Shown in pieces: positions 5,029 through 10,997 of a DNA stretch of 10,997 nt. Origin of the DNA: JBFGCM01 sp041581135 (lineage in GTDB: Bacteria; Actinomycetota; Acidimicrobiia; Spongiisociales; UBA5794). The position numbers and the translations under genes were made by a program. The DNA is taken from the NCBI GenBank assembly GCA_041581135.1, contig JBFGCM010000106.1, forward strand, positions 1-10,997. Reading direction: 5' to 3'. A model generated the notes under the pieces. That model ran no database searches, was not told the origin of the DNA, and saw nothing but the letters and a program-made list of their open reading frames with translations. Within the stretch, counting starts at the first letter, position 1. Every line of letters starts with the position of its first letter.

Positions 5029-6348
5029 ATGGTGGTGGTGCCGGTTCCGGATCCCGGATTGGGCAACACGTCGTACGTAGTGGACCTGGGTGACGGATCG
5101 GCGCTGGTCGTCGATCCTGAACGCGATGCCCTCCCCTACCTGCAGGTGGCCGACGACCTGGGTCTGGTGATTCGTCATGTGGCGGAGACGCATCTGCATG
5201 CGGATTTCGTGTCGGGAGCACGTGAACTGGTGGCGCTGGGTGCCTCGCTGATCGCCCCTCGTAACAGCCGGCTGGCCCACCCCCACCTCCCCGTGGACGA
5301 TGGCGACGAGTTGGCCGTGGGCGACCTGACGCTGGCGGTGATGGCGACGCCCGGCCACACGCCGGAACATGTCGCCTATGTGCTTGCGGACGGACCGACC
5401 CCGCAGGTGGTCTTCTCCGGAGGCACGCTGATGGCGGGTGGGGTGGCCCGGCCGGATCTCATCTCCCCTGAGCAGACGGTTCCGCTTGCGGAGGACGCCT
5501 TCCACTCGGTGCGGCGCCTGCTCGATGCGCTGCCGGCCGAAGTGGAGGTGCGGCCTACCCACGGCGGCGGCTCATTCTGCTCGTCGGGTGCCAGCCCGAC
5601 CGGCGATGTGTCCACCATCGGGACGGAACGAAGCACCCATCCGGCGGTCACAGCACCCACTGCGGAGGCGTTCGCCGCGGACCTGCTCGCCGGCTTGGGG
5701 ACCTATCCCACATATTTCCGGCGATTGCGGCCGGTCAACCGGCGCGGACCCGACATCCTCGGCGTGGACCTCCCGGCATTGCATCTGGTCTCCCCTCACG
5801 ACCTGGAGGGACGCGTGGTGGTCGACGCCCGGCCCATCGCCCGATTCGCTGCAGGGCATGTGCCCGGCTCGGTCTCGAATGAGCTGCGAAGCCAGTTCGG
5901 AACCTGGCTGGGATGGCTGTTCGAACCCGATACGCCGATCGTCTTCGTGCTCGATCTCGACCAGGACGAGCGGGAGCTGGTGCGCCAGGCTCGCAACGTC
6001 GGCCACGAGGCCATCGACGGTCGGCTCGAGCTCGCCGCCTGGACGACGGCCGGTGGAACGCTCGACACCATCCCCCTGATCTCTGCGATCGATATCCCAG
6101 CCGGCGGCACCGTCGTCGACGTGCGCCAGCGCTCCGAGTGGGAATCGGGGCACGTTCGGGACGCCATCCATGTCGAGCTCGGTGATCTCGCCGCCCACTC
6201 CCCCGCTGTCGATGGCGCCGTGGTGCATTGCGGGCACGGACAGCGCGCCATGACCGCCGCCAGCTTGTTGCGCCGCCAGGGGTTCGCCTCGATCAGCGTG
6301 ACCGCGGCGGGTGCGGCCGAGATCGGCGCCGTCCTCGCCGGCCGATGA
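5029..6348 (+). CDS. MBL-fold hydrolase with two rhodanese domains (persulfide dioxygenase-like)
   Basis: This 439-residue cytoplasmic protein joins a metallo-beta-lactamase domain (about 1-200) to two rhodanese domains (about 255-345 and 350-439), the architecture of CstB-like sulfur oxidation proteins. MBL motifs are H55-L-H57-A-D59-F60 (VSG follows), PGH110TPEH and PTHGGGSFC at about 177-184. Where ETHE1-type enzymes have FTGD, with the aspartate as an iron ligand, this protein has FSGG (129-132). The first rhodanese keeps the fold (VVVDARPIARFAAGHVPG) but has no catalytic cysteine after FVLD. The second is intact with C401 in VVHCGHGQRA. Expected role: oxidising or transferring persulfide sulfur, with C401 as sulfur carrier. 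AGGAG with 8-nt spacing supports the start. It is divergent from the ArsR-rhodanese regulator and overlaps the MFS gene by 4 nt. Enzymatic activity is uncertain because of the ligand change. Confidence 0.85.
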   Translation: MVVVPVPDPGLGNTSYVVDLGDGSALVVDPERDALPYLQVADDLGLVIRHVAETHLHADFVSGARELVALGASLIAPRNSRLAHPHLPVDDGDELAVGDLTLAVMATPGHTPEHVAYVLADGPTPQVVFSGGTLMAGGVARPDLISPEQTVPLAEDAFHSVRRLLDALPAEVEVRPTHGGGSFCSSGASPTGDVSTIGTERSTHPAVTAPTAEAFAADLLAGLGTYPTYFRRLRPVNRRGPDILGVDLPALHLVSPHDLEGRVVVDARPIARFAAGHVPGSVSNELRSQFGTWLGWLFEPDTPIVFVLDLDQDERELVRQARNVGHEAIDGRLELAAWTTAGGTLDTIPLISAIDIPAGGTVVDVRQRSEWESGHVRDAIHVELGDLAAHSPAVDGAVVHCGHGQRAMTAASLLRRQGFASISVTAAGAAEIGAVLAGR

Positions 6349-7604
6349 CTACAGGGATCACGCTCGGCATTCGCGCCAACCTGGCCCAGTTCTCGCTTCT
6401 GGTCGGAGTCAATGCCCTCGTCGGTGGCATGCTCGGCCAAGAACGCACCGTCCTCCCCCTGCTGGCCGAAGAGGAGTTCGGGCTGTCCGGCTTCACCGCC
6501 GCCCTCACCTTCATCGTCGCCTTCGGGCTGGTGAAGGCCGCCACCAACTTCTTCGCCGGCACCCTCTCCGACCGCCTCGGCCGCAAACCCGTTCTCGTCG
6601 CCGGGTGGCTGATCGGCTTGCCCGTGCCGTTGCTTTTGATCTGGGCACCGACCTGGGGGTGGGTGATTGCCGCAAATGTCCTCCTCGGTATCAACCAAGG
6701 ACTGACCTGGTCCACGACGGTCATCATGAAGATCGACCTCGCCGGACCCGAGCGCCGCGGACTGGCCATGGGACTCAACGAAGCGGCCGGCTACCTCGCC
6801 GTCTCCGCCACGGCCCTCGCCACCGGCTACATCGCCGCCCAGTATGGGCTCCGGCCCGAACCCTTCTACCTGGGGCTGGCCTTCGCCGGACTCGGGCTCG
6901 GGCTGTCGCTCCTGGCGGTGCGGGAAACCCACCATCACGTTGCGCACGAGGCGACCAACCACGCCGCCGATCACCCGGCGCCGACCCTGTCCACCGGGCA
7001 GGTCTTCGCCGAGACCAGCCTGCGCAATCCCTCGCTGTCCGCAGTGAGCCAGGCCGGACTGGTCAACAACCTCAACGACGGGATGGCCTGGGGGCTGCTC
7101 CCCCTCGTCTTCGCCGCCGCCGGACTCTCCGTCTCCCGGATCGGCATCCTCGCCGCCGCCTACCCCGCCGTGTGGGGTCTCGGGCAGCTCGCCACCGGGG
7201 CGATCTCCGACCGGCTGGGACGGAAGTGGATGATCGCCGGCGGCATGTGGCTCCAAGCCGCCGCCATCGCCATGATCGCCGCCGTCGACAGCTTCGGCCT
7301 TTGGCTCGGCGCCGCCGTCGTCCTGGGGTTGGGTACCGCCATGGTGTATCCCACCCTCCTCGCCGCCGTCGGCGACCTCGCCCACCCCACCTGGCGGGCC
7401 TCCTCGGTCGGCGTCTACCGGCTGTGGCGAGACGCCGGCTTCGCCATCGGCGCCATCCTCACCGGCGTCGTCGCCGACCTCGCCGGGGCGCGCACCGCCA
7501 TCTGGCTGGTCGCAGTCCTCACCCTCGCCTCAGGCTTCATCGTCGCCCAACGCATGGAGGAAACGCGCCGACGCCCACCAGTCGGCGAGCCGACGACCAC
7601 GTGA
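6345..7604 (+). CDS. Major facilitator superfamily transporter
   Basis: This 419-residue inner-membrane protein has about 12 hydrophobic helices in two halves. Each half carries an MFS motif A after its second helix: GTLSDRLGRKP (72-82) and GAISDRLGRKW (285-295), both with the conserved Asp and Gly-Arg. The loop between helices 6 and 7 is unusually histidine-rich (H196, H197, H198, H201, H206, H210). The start codon overlaps the MBL-rhodanese stop as ATGA, so the two are translationally coupled; a longer frame starting at 6228 is rejected. Context suggests export of a product or toxic agent linked to the persulfide/rhodanese pair, such as sulfite, thiosulfate, or a thiophilic oxyanion or metal. 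That is inference, as MFS sequence alone does not define the substrate. It is probably the last gene of the operon. Confidence 0.85.
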   Translation: MTTGITLGIRANLAQFSLLVGVNALVGGMLGQERTVLPLLAEEEFGLSGFTAALTFIVAFGLVKAATNFFAGTLSDRLGRKPVLVAGWLIGLPVPLLLIWAPTWGWVIAANVLLGINQGLTWSTTVIMKIDLAGPERRGLAMGLNEAAGYLAVSATALATGYIAAQYGLRPEPFYLGLAFAGLGLGLSLLAVRETHHHVAHEATNHAADHPAPTLSTGQVFAETSLRNPSLSAVSQAGLVNNLNDGMAWGLLPLVFAAAGLSVSRIGILAAAYPAVWGLGQLATGAISDRLGRKWMIAGGMWLQAAAIAMIAAVDSFGLWLGAAVVLGLGTAMVYPTLLAAVGDLAHPTWRASSVGVYRLWRDAGFAIGAILTGVVADLAGARTAIWLVAVLTLASGFIVAQRMEETRRRPPVGEPTTT

Positions 7605-7722
7605 ACCGAAGAGCCCACCCGCATTCTTGCGATTGGCGCTCAGCCGAAGACAGCTCCGGAGCCCTCGACGTGGTGCATCGGCCGCCTGTGGCCTATCCAC
7701 TGCCCTGATGGTCCTCGTGACG

Positions 7723-7740
7723 GGCGCTAGGCGCAGCGCC
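7723..7740 (+). terminator. Weak candidate terminator hairpin after the MFS gene
   Basis: A perfect 6-bp stem, GGCGCT (7723-7728) with AGCGCC (7735-7740), closes a 6-nt loop. It lies about 120 bp after the MFS stop and before the next gene. No U-tract follows, so it may be only a GC-rich palindrome. The rest of 7605-7794 shows no gene. Confidence 0.25.
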
Positions 7741-7794
7741 ACGGCCTCAACCGAGACCGAGCCCAAAGGTGAGACCTCCCGCGTACCGTTGGGG

Positions 7795-7805
7795 AGGAGG
7801 TGATC
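7795..7805 (+). promoter_or_regulatory. Extended Shine-Dalgarno of the small membrane protein
   Basis: AGGAGGTGATC is an 11-nt run matching the complement of the usual bacterial 16S rRNA 3' end. It ends 3 nt before ATG 7809, with the AGGAGG core 8 nt from the start. It decides ATG 7809 over the GTG at 7800, which is part of the site, and suggests strong translation. Confidence 0.7.
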
Positions 7806-7808
7806 GCT

Positions 7809-8243
7809 ATGACCACCGAAAGGGAACGCTTCTACCGCGGCCTTTTTTGGGTGGCGGCAGCATACGACCTCGTTCTGGGATTCATCTTCCTGTTCTTCTC
7901 CCGACCGGCCGCAGATCTGCTCGGCTTCGAGGACGAACTGCCGGCGTTCGACGGCTACGTCTCCCTGCTGGCTGCGTTCGTGTTCGTCATTGGCATCGCC
8001 TACGCCTTTGTAGCAATGGGAGATCTGGTGCGGAACCGAGACCTGATCGCGGTCGGCGCCATCTACAAGCTGGCGTACGCAACCGTCGCTGCCTATTACC
8101 TGGCGGTGGGTGAGTACCCCCACCTGATCTTCGTCGTGGGTTTCGGTGGGGCGGACCTCGTGTTCATGGTCCTCATGGCTGAGTGCTGGTGGTACCTGCA
8201 TCGCTTGGAGACTGGTGTCGTGGCTCTGCAGCCCCAGACGTGA
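7809..8243 (+). CDS. Small four-helix membrane protein, unknown function
   Basis: This 144-residue protein has four predicted transmembrane helices at about 11-31, 50-71, 79-99 and 106-126. It has a short charged N-terminus (MTTERERFYR) and a 15-20 residue tail. I do not recognise a named family; it resembles generic 4-TM DUF proteins of actinobacteria. Notable residues are the acidic loop FEDELPAFDG between helices 1 and 2 and an aromatic segment (ECWWYLHRL) at the last helix end. There is no signal for enzymatic activity. It appears to be a single plus-strand gene behind a near-consensus ribosome site, facing the minus-strand 5-TM gene with only 25 bp between the stops. Confidence 0.7.
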   Translation: MTTERERFYRGLFWVAAAYDLVLGFIFLFFSRPAADLLGFEDELPAFDGYVSLLAAFVFVIGIAYAFVAMGDLVRNRDLIAVGAIYKLAYATVAAYYLAVGEYPHLIFVVGFGGADLVFMVLMAECWWYLHRLETGVVALQPQT

Positions 8244-8268
8244 TCCTCGCCTGGAGCTGCGAAACCAC

Positions 8269-8847
8269 TCAGGCGTACGTGGAGGCGAACACGAGGCCGA
8301 CACCCAGAAGGATCATCACCACGTGCACCACAACCAAGGTCCACCTCATCGGCGCAAAGGGCTCGTCGAGAAGGTGCGGCACCGGAAACCAGCGATACCA
8401 GAACCACGCCCCGAGGCCGGCGCCCATCAGCACTCCGGCCGTGACGAGTAGCCAGCCGATACGGGCGACACCATCGTGCGGCAACGCCGTTGCGCAAATG
8501 GCCACCAGCGCACCACCCACCAAGGCCGACGGCACACTGAGGAGGTACCGGATGCGCGGGCGTCTCAGGCTCATGAGGAGCAAGGCGGGCATCAGCAACC
8601 AGCCGGCTCCAAGGGCTGCGTAGACACCGCGGTGCGTGTCGATCCCATCGAGGGCCAGGAAGAACACGACCCCCAGCATCACGCTGCTGACGATGGTCAG
8701 TCGGCGTATACGCCCCAGCATCTGGGGGTGCATTCCCATCTCGTCGCCGGGACCCGCACTACCCACCGTTGCGTCGGCCATGCCCATACCGAGGTCGTGT
8801 CCCCCGAGGCTCCGTGCGTCAACTTGCGATCTGCTGGCGGAACGCAT
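8269..8847 (-). CDS. Five-helix membrane protein, unknown function
   Basis: This 192-residue protein has a hydrophilic, Gly/Met/His-containing N-terminus (about 1-48, including GHDLGMGMAD and DEMGMHPQM). Five predicted helices follow at about 50-66, 74-93, 102-122, 130-152 and 168-188. No family is recognised. ATG 8847 is preferred over the longer frame from 8871 because AAAGGAGG lies 4 nt upstream, although this is a short spacer. ATG 8787 has no ribosome site and would remove most of the soluble N-terminus. The gene begins inside the last codons of the upstream radical SAM gene (29-bp overlap), so the two are probably translationally coupled and may act together, for example in modifying or handling a membrane compound. 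The Met/His-rich N-terminus could bind metal, but this is weak. Confidence 0.65.
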   Translation of the reverse strand: MRSASRSQVDARSLGGHDLGMGMADATVGSAGPGDEMGMHPQMLGRIRRLTIVSSVMLGVVFFLALDGIDTHRGVYAALGAGWLLMPALLLMSLRRPRIRYLLSVPSALVGGALVAICATALPHDGVARIGWLLVTAGVLMGAGLGAWFWYRWFPVPHLLDEPFAPMRWTLVVVHVVMILLGVGLVFASTYA

Positions 8848-10114
8848 CGTGCCTCCTTTGCGTCGCCTCATGCGAGTAGAGCTTGACGGCGAGGTTGATC
8901 AGGCCCGCCCTGAGGGCTTCTGCCGACATGTGCTTGGGGTCGATGTTCACGTCGAACAACGTGCACTTCTCCCACGCCCCGTCCTCGATGAGCCGGCCCT
9001 CATCTCGCAGCCGGCCGTACAGCGGTGTGCCCGGAAATGCAGTCATCACCGTGATCTGCACGTCGAAGGGCAAGTGCCTTTCGACGAAGTCTGCGACCGC
9101 TTCGAAAACCTCGGGTCCGTCGCCGTCGAGGCCCAGCACGAAGCAGACATTGACCGCGACACCGTGCGACTGGATCTGCTCGATCGCTGTGCCGTAGTCA
9201 CTCGTGCGACGCCACTTCCAGTCCTTCCTCAGCTCGACTCCCTTCAACCCTGCGGAGCGAGGGCTCTCGAAGCCGATGAGGATCTCTCGGCAGCCGGCCG
9301 TCCTCATCATTGCCAGCAGCTCAGGATCGTCGACCACCGAGATGTCGGTCTCGGTGAACCACTCGATGCCCTCATCGGCCACGGCCCGCATCAGCTTCTT
9401 GGCATGCCGTTTGTTGACGAAGGTGTTGTCGTCGGCGAACTCGATGAAGCAGTCCGGCCAGATCTGCCGAATCGCCCGAATCTCGGCTGCCACGCGCTCG
9501 ACAGGCTTCAGCTTGTAGCGAGGGGTGAGGAGAATCGAGGCTGCGCAGAAGTCACAGCGCCACGGGCACCCCCGCTGCGTCTGCACCGTGAGCCGGTCGT
9601 ACCGATCCGGTTGCAGCAGATCGAAGCGAGGTACGGGAGCATCGCTCAGGCTGAACTCCTCCGTCGCACGGTAGATCTGCTGCAGGGTCCCCATCTCCGC
9701 ATCGCGCACGACGACCGGCCAACACGGTTCGCCTTCCCCAACGACGACTGCATCGAAATGTTGCAGCGCCTCTGCCGGCAACACTGTGGCATGGAGCCCG
9801 CCGATGACCGTCTTGGTTCCTGTGCGCCGATAGCGGCCGGCAAGGGCGTAGGCATCCTTGGCCTGCGCCGTGTAGGTGGAGATTGCGGCGAGGTCACACT
9901 CGGGTAAGTCCTCCAGGCGGTTGATGTCGCGCACTTCGTGATACGTGACCTGATGACGTTCGGGCGTCAACGCCGCCAAGGTGAGCAGCGCCAGGCTCGG
10001 CAGCGATTCGATCGCCTTGATGCGCCCGGTGGCGCCGGGAAGGCTGAGGCCGAAGCCGGTGAGCACGGGGTCGGCGGCACGAAGCCCACTCATGGCGATC
10101 AGAGCGATCTTCAT
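8819..10114 (-). CDS. B12-binding-type radical SAM protein
   Basis: This 431-residue protein has an N-terminal Rossmann-like region (about 40-140) of the cobalamin-binding type found in many radical SAM enzymes: DLAAISTYTAQ, VIGGLHATVLP and FDAVVVGEGEP. The canonical DxHxxG cobalamin motif is not visible, as in many members of the class. A radical SAM core follows, with the CxxxCxxC cluster motif RGCPWRCDFC (C183, C187, C190) for the 4Fe-4S cluster. Further core elements are FADDNTFVN (about 226-234), ILIGFES (about 278-284) and FPGTPLYGRL (about 360-369). Such proteins methylate or rearrange lipids, cofactors or natural products (HpnP/HpnR-like relatives are known), but nothing here fixes the substrate. 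ATG 10114 has only a weak AGGG site. Its 3' end overlaps the 5-TM membrane protein gene. Confidence 0.88.
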   Translation of the reverse strand: MKIALIAMSGLRAADPVLTGFGLSLPGATGRIKAIESLPSLALLTLAALTPERHQVTYHEVRDINRLEDLPECDLAAISTYTAQAKDAYALAGRYRRTGTKTVIGGLHATVLPAEALQHFDAVVVGEGEPCWPVVVRDAEMGTLQQIYRATEEFSLSDAPVPRFDLLQPDRYDRLTVQTQRGCPWRCDFCAASILLTPRYKLKPVERVAAEIRAIRQIWPDCFIEFADDNTFVNKRHAKKLMRAVADEGIEWFTETDISVVDDPELLAMMRTAGCREILIGFESPRSAGLKGVELRKDWKWRRTSDYGTAIEQIQSHGVAVNVCFVLGLDGDGPEVFEAVADFVERHLPFDVQITVMTAFPGTPLYGRLRDEGRLIEDGAWEKCTLFDVNIDPKHMSAEALRAGLINLAVKLYSHEATQRRHDAFRQQIAS

Positions 10115-10302
10115 GTGACCCTGCGAATCATCAGCAGTCCTTTGTCACACCACGGACCATACGCGGCCCGGGGTGGCCGCAGCCGAGCATGTCGTGCTGG
10201 CGCTATCGGTGGTCTCCAGTCGTTCACACGAGCATCGTGGCGACTCAGCGGGTCGAAGCCCATAGGTGATATCCCCCACCGCGCATGGGGCAGGTCAGAC
10301 AG
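10115..10302. other. Intergenic region with hairpins, upstream of the radical SAM gene
   Basis: This region must hold the end of the MazF-like operon and the promoter of the radical SAM gene (both minus strand). A perfect 6-bp stem, GCGGCC (10163-10168) with GGCCGC (10175-10180), encloses a 6-nt loop and could act as a U-less terminator. A wide inverted repeat, TGTGAC (10114-10119) with GTCACA (10144-10149), flanks the region just before the radical SAM start. No clear -35/-10 pair was found and no gene is supported. Confidence 0.35.
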
Positions 10303-10611
10303 TCAGCAGCCGAGGGCATATGCCACGGCAGCACAGACCCGGTTCATCGTCGCCCGGCCGGCCACCGCGACGAACTCGGTCAGCATCGTCTGGGGCACCG
10401 TGTGGAGTCCGTCGCAATTGACGGCCGATTCCTGGTCCAAACCCAGTCGGGAATCGTCGAGCGGCACCTCGGCCGCCAGGCCGCGCATCGACGTGGTGAT
10501 CTCTGCCACGGTGACTAGCGCACGAACATCGAGGACCTCGTCGCGGGTCAAGACCAGCACGGGGCGCCGTTTCCGGCCGACCTGCGCCAGCCAGATCTCC
10601 CCGCGATTCAT
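10303..10611 (-). CDS. MazF/PemK-type endoribonuclease toxin
   Basis: This 102-residue protein has the compact MazF fold signature: opening RGEIWLAQVG, RRPVLVLTRD, VAEITTSMRG, EVPL, GLDQESAVNCDGLHTV, then a C-terminal helix. R16 (in RRPVLV) and T39 (in EITT) align with the catalytic arginine and threonine of characterised MazF enzymes. These cleave mRNA or other RNA at short specific sequences to arrest growth. The length is normal and nothing looks broken. Its ATG overlaps the antitoxin stop as ATGA, giving coupled translation. The upstream antitoxin should bind and inhibit it. Cleavage specificity cannot be read from sequence. Confidence 0.88.
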   Translation of the reverse strand: MNRGEIWLAQVGRKRRPVLVLTRDEVLDVRALVTVAEITTSMRGLAAEVPLDDSRLGLDQESAVNCDGLHTVPQTMLTEFVAVAGRATMNRVCAAVAYALGC

Positions 10612-10817
10612 TCCTTGCCCCAGGCTTCTGCTTCGGTCCAGAACGAATCGGGTTGCTCTGGGTGACGCTCGTAGGCCTCACGGTCCGACGTGGCCAAAGC
10701 ATCCCGAACCGCAGCGGCGACACCTTGGCGGGCGGCAGCCGAGATGTTGATGCCGAGACGACGCGCCTGTTCGGCGAGGGACTCGTCGAGCGTGAAGGTT
10801 GTGCGGGTGGTAGCCAT
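10608..10817 (-). CDS. Ribbon-helix-helix antitoxin of the MazF-like toxin
   Basis: This 69-residue protein begins MATTRTTFTLDESLAEQARRL, a ribbon-helix-helix DNA-binding unit (strand TTFTL plus two helices to about 45). The acidic, tryptophan-containing tail (PDSFWTEAEAWGKE) is typical of actinobacterial antitoxins that occupy the MazF groove. ATG 10817 is chosen because the protein matches family length from there. The frame extends upstream to 10922 with low-complexity sequence, and ATG 10829 would add only four residues. No Shine-Dalgarno precedes 10817. A weak TAGCAT (-10-like, 10828-10833) lies 10 nt upstream, so a nearly leaderless mRNA is possible. It should repress the operon as well as neutralise the toxin. 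Confidence 0.8.
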   Translation of the reverse strand: MATTRTTFTLDESLAEQARRLGINISAAARQGVAAAVRDALATSDREAYERHPEQPDSFWTEAEAWGKE

Positions 10818-10997
10818 ATAGCACAACATGCTAGCGCCCTGACCATCACCAGCAGCGATCGCCGGGCGGTACCAGGTGGTTCCCGCCAGGGCATTGGCCC
10901 TCGAGGCGAGCGAGGCGTGCATCGACGACCCACGAGTACGACGTGATCCAACGGTTTCTGGTTCGCATCGCTTGTCATCGATTCTCAGAGCTCCCTC
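10818..10997. other. Terminal region with no recognised gene
   Basis: Apart from the presumed antitoxin promoter close to 10830, no domain-bearing frame, tRNA-like fold or repeat was recognised here. A minus-strand frame continues through it from the antitoxin region but has no homology I can name. It may be the margin of a gene whose body lies outside the window. Confidence 0.4.

Noticed and set aside
5796..7385. A 529-codon open frame on the minus strand opposite the MBL-rhodanese and MFS genes
   Set aside because: It is Gly/Asp/Glu-rich low-complexity sequence created by the codon bias of the real genes. It has no domain, and its complement carries clear family motifs.
6311..7708. A 465-codon plus-strand frame overlapping the MFS gene
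   Set aside because: The product is Arg/Pro-rich. The alternative frame from 6345 gives a clean 12-helix transporter with both motif A copies.
8636..9907. A 423-codon plus-strand frame opposite the radical SAM gene
   Set aside because: It is antisense to a gene with an intact CxxxCxxC cluster and core motifs. The translated product is His/Arg/Pro-rich without recognisable domains.
10114..10149. TGTGAC/GTCACA repeat as a CRP-type site
   Set aside because: The half-sites are 24 nt apart, whereas CRP-type sites have about 6 nt between TGTGA and TCACA.
10163..10180. A GC hairpin as a firm terminator for the MazF-like operon
   Set aside because: A 6-bp stem without a U-tract is common by chance in such GC-rich DNA, so it is mentioned only as a possibility in the intergenic entry.
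1..10997. CRISPR array, insertion sequence, tRNA or rRNA genes
   Set aside because: I saw no regularly spaced repeats, transposase motifs or terminal inverted repeats, tRNA-like folds or rRNA sequence on either strand.

Overview
The window is GC-rich and bacterial. Strong GGAGG-type ribosome sites, leaderless-looking antitoxin starts, actinobacterial-type toxin-antitoxin pairs and strong third-position GC bias fit an uncultured or less-studied Actinomycetota (perhaps an Acidimicrobiia relative). No rRNA, tRNA, CRISPR array or insertion sequence was seen, so lineage is inference only. Long antisense open frames occur throughout, as expected from codon bias, and are not annotated.

Layout. 1-75 is the tail of a plus-strand gene, possibly SnoaL-like. 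137-2637 (minus) carries a membrane-anchored extracellular protein with Asp-box-like repeats, then a class I SAM methyltransferase. A gap of about 340 bp without a gene follows. 2979-3410 (minus) is a small four-helix membrane protein resembling DUF6326. It sits behind a promoter (TTGACA, 17 bp, CAGGAT) carrying two related 13-bp palindromes, the classic layout of a TetR-repressed gene. Two GC hairpins separate it from a minus-strand type II toxin-antitoxin pair (ribbon-helix-helix antitoxin, PIN toxin, 3534-4211). The antitoxin promoter appears to give a leaderless mRNA.

4257-7604 is the most coherent unit. A divergent intergenic region with an ArsR-style palindrome on the -10 box lies between an ArsR-rhodanese fusion regulator (minus) and a plus-strand operon. 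The operon encodes a metallo-beta-lactamase-fold protein with two rhodanese domains (persulfide dioxygenase-like) and, overlapping it by ATGA, a 12-helix MFS transporter with a His-rich central loop. The regulator's only two cysteines lie in its rhodanese loop. I infer a sulfur-stress (persulfide, polysulfide or sulfite) response unit whose regulator senses through the rhodanese domain rather than the DNA-binding domain. The parts are known families; the sensing mode, the divergent MBL metal site and the transporter's substrate are the open points.

7809-8243 (plus) and 8269-8847 (minus) are two unrelated small membrane proteins facing each other. The second overlaps the end of a B12-binding-type radical SAM gene (8819-10114, minus) by 29 bp. 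The window ends with a second type II toxin-antitoxin pair (ribbon-helix-helix antitoxin, MazF-like toxin, 10303-10817, minus) and about 180 bp with no recognised gene.

Most confident: the methyltransferase, ArsR-rhodanese, MBL-rhodanese, MFS, radical SAM, PIN and MazF calls. Promoters, operators and terminators were read by eye and are hypotheses.
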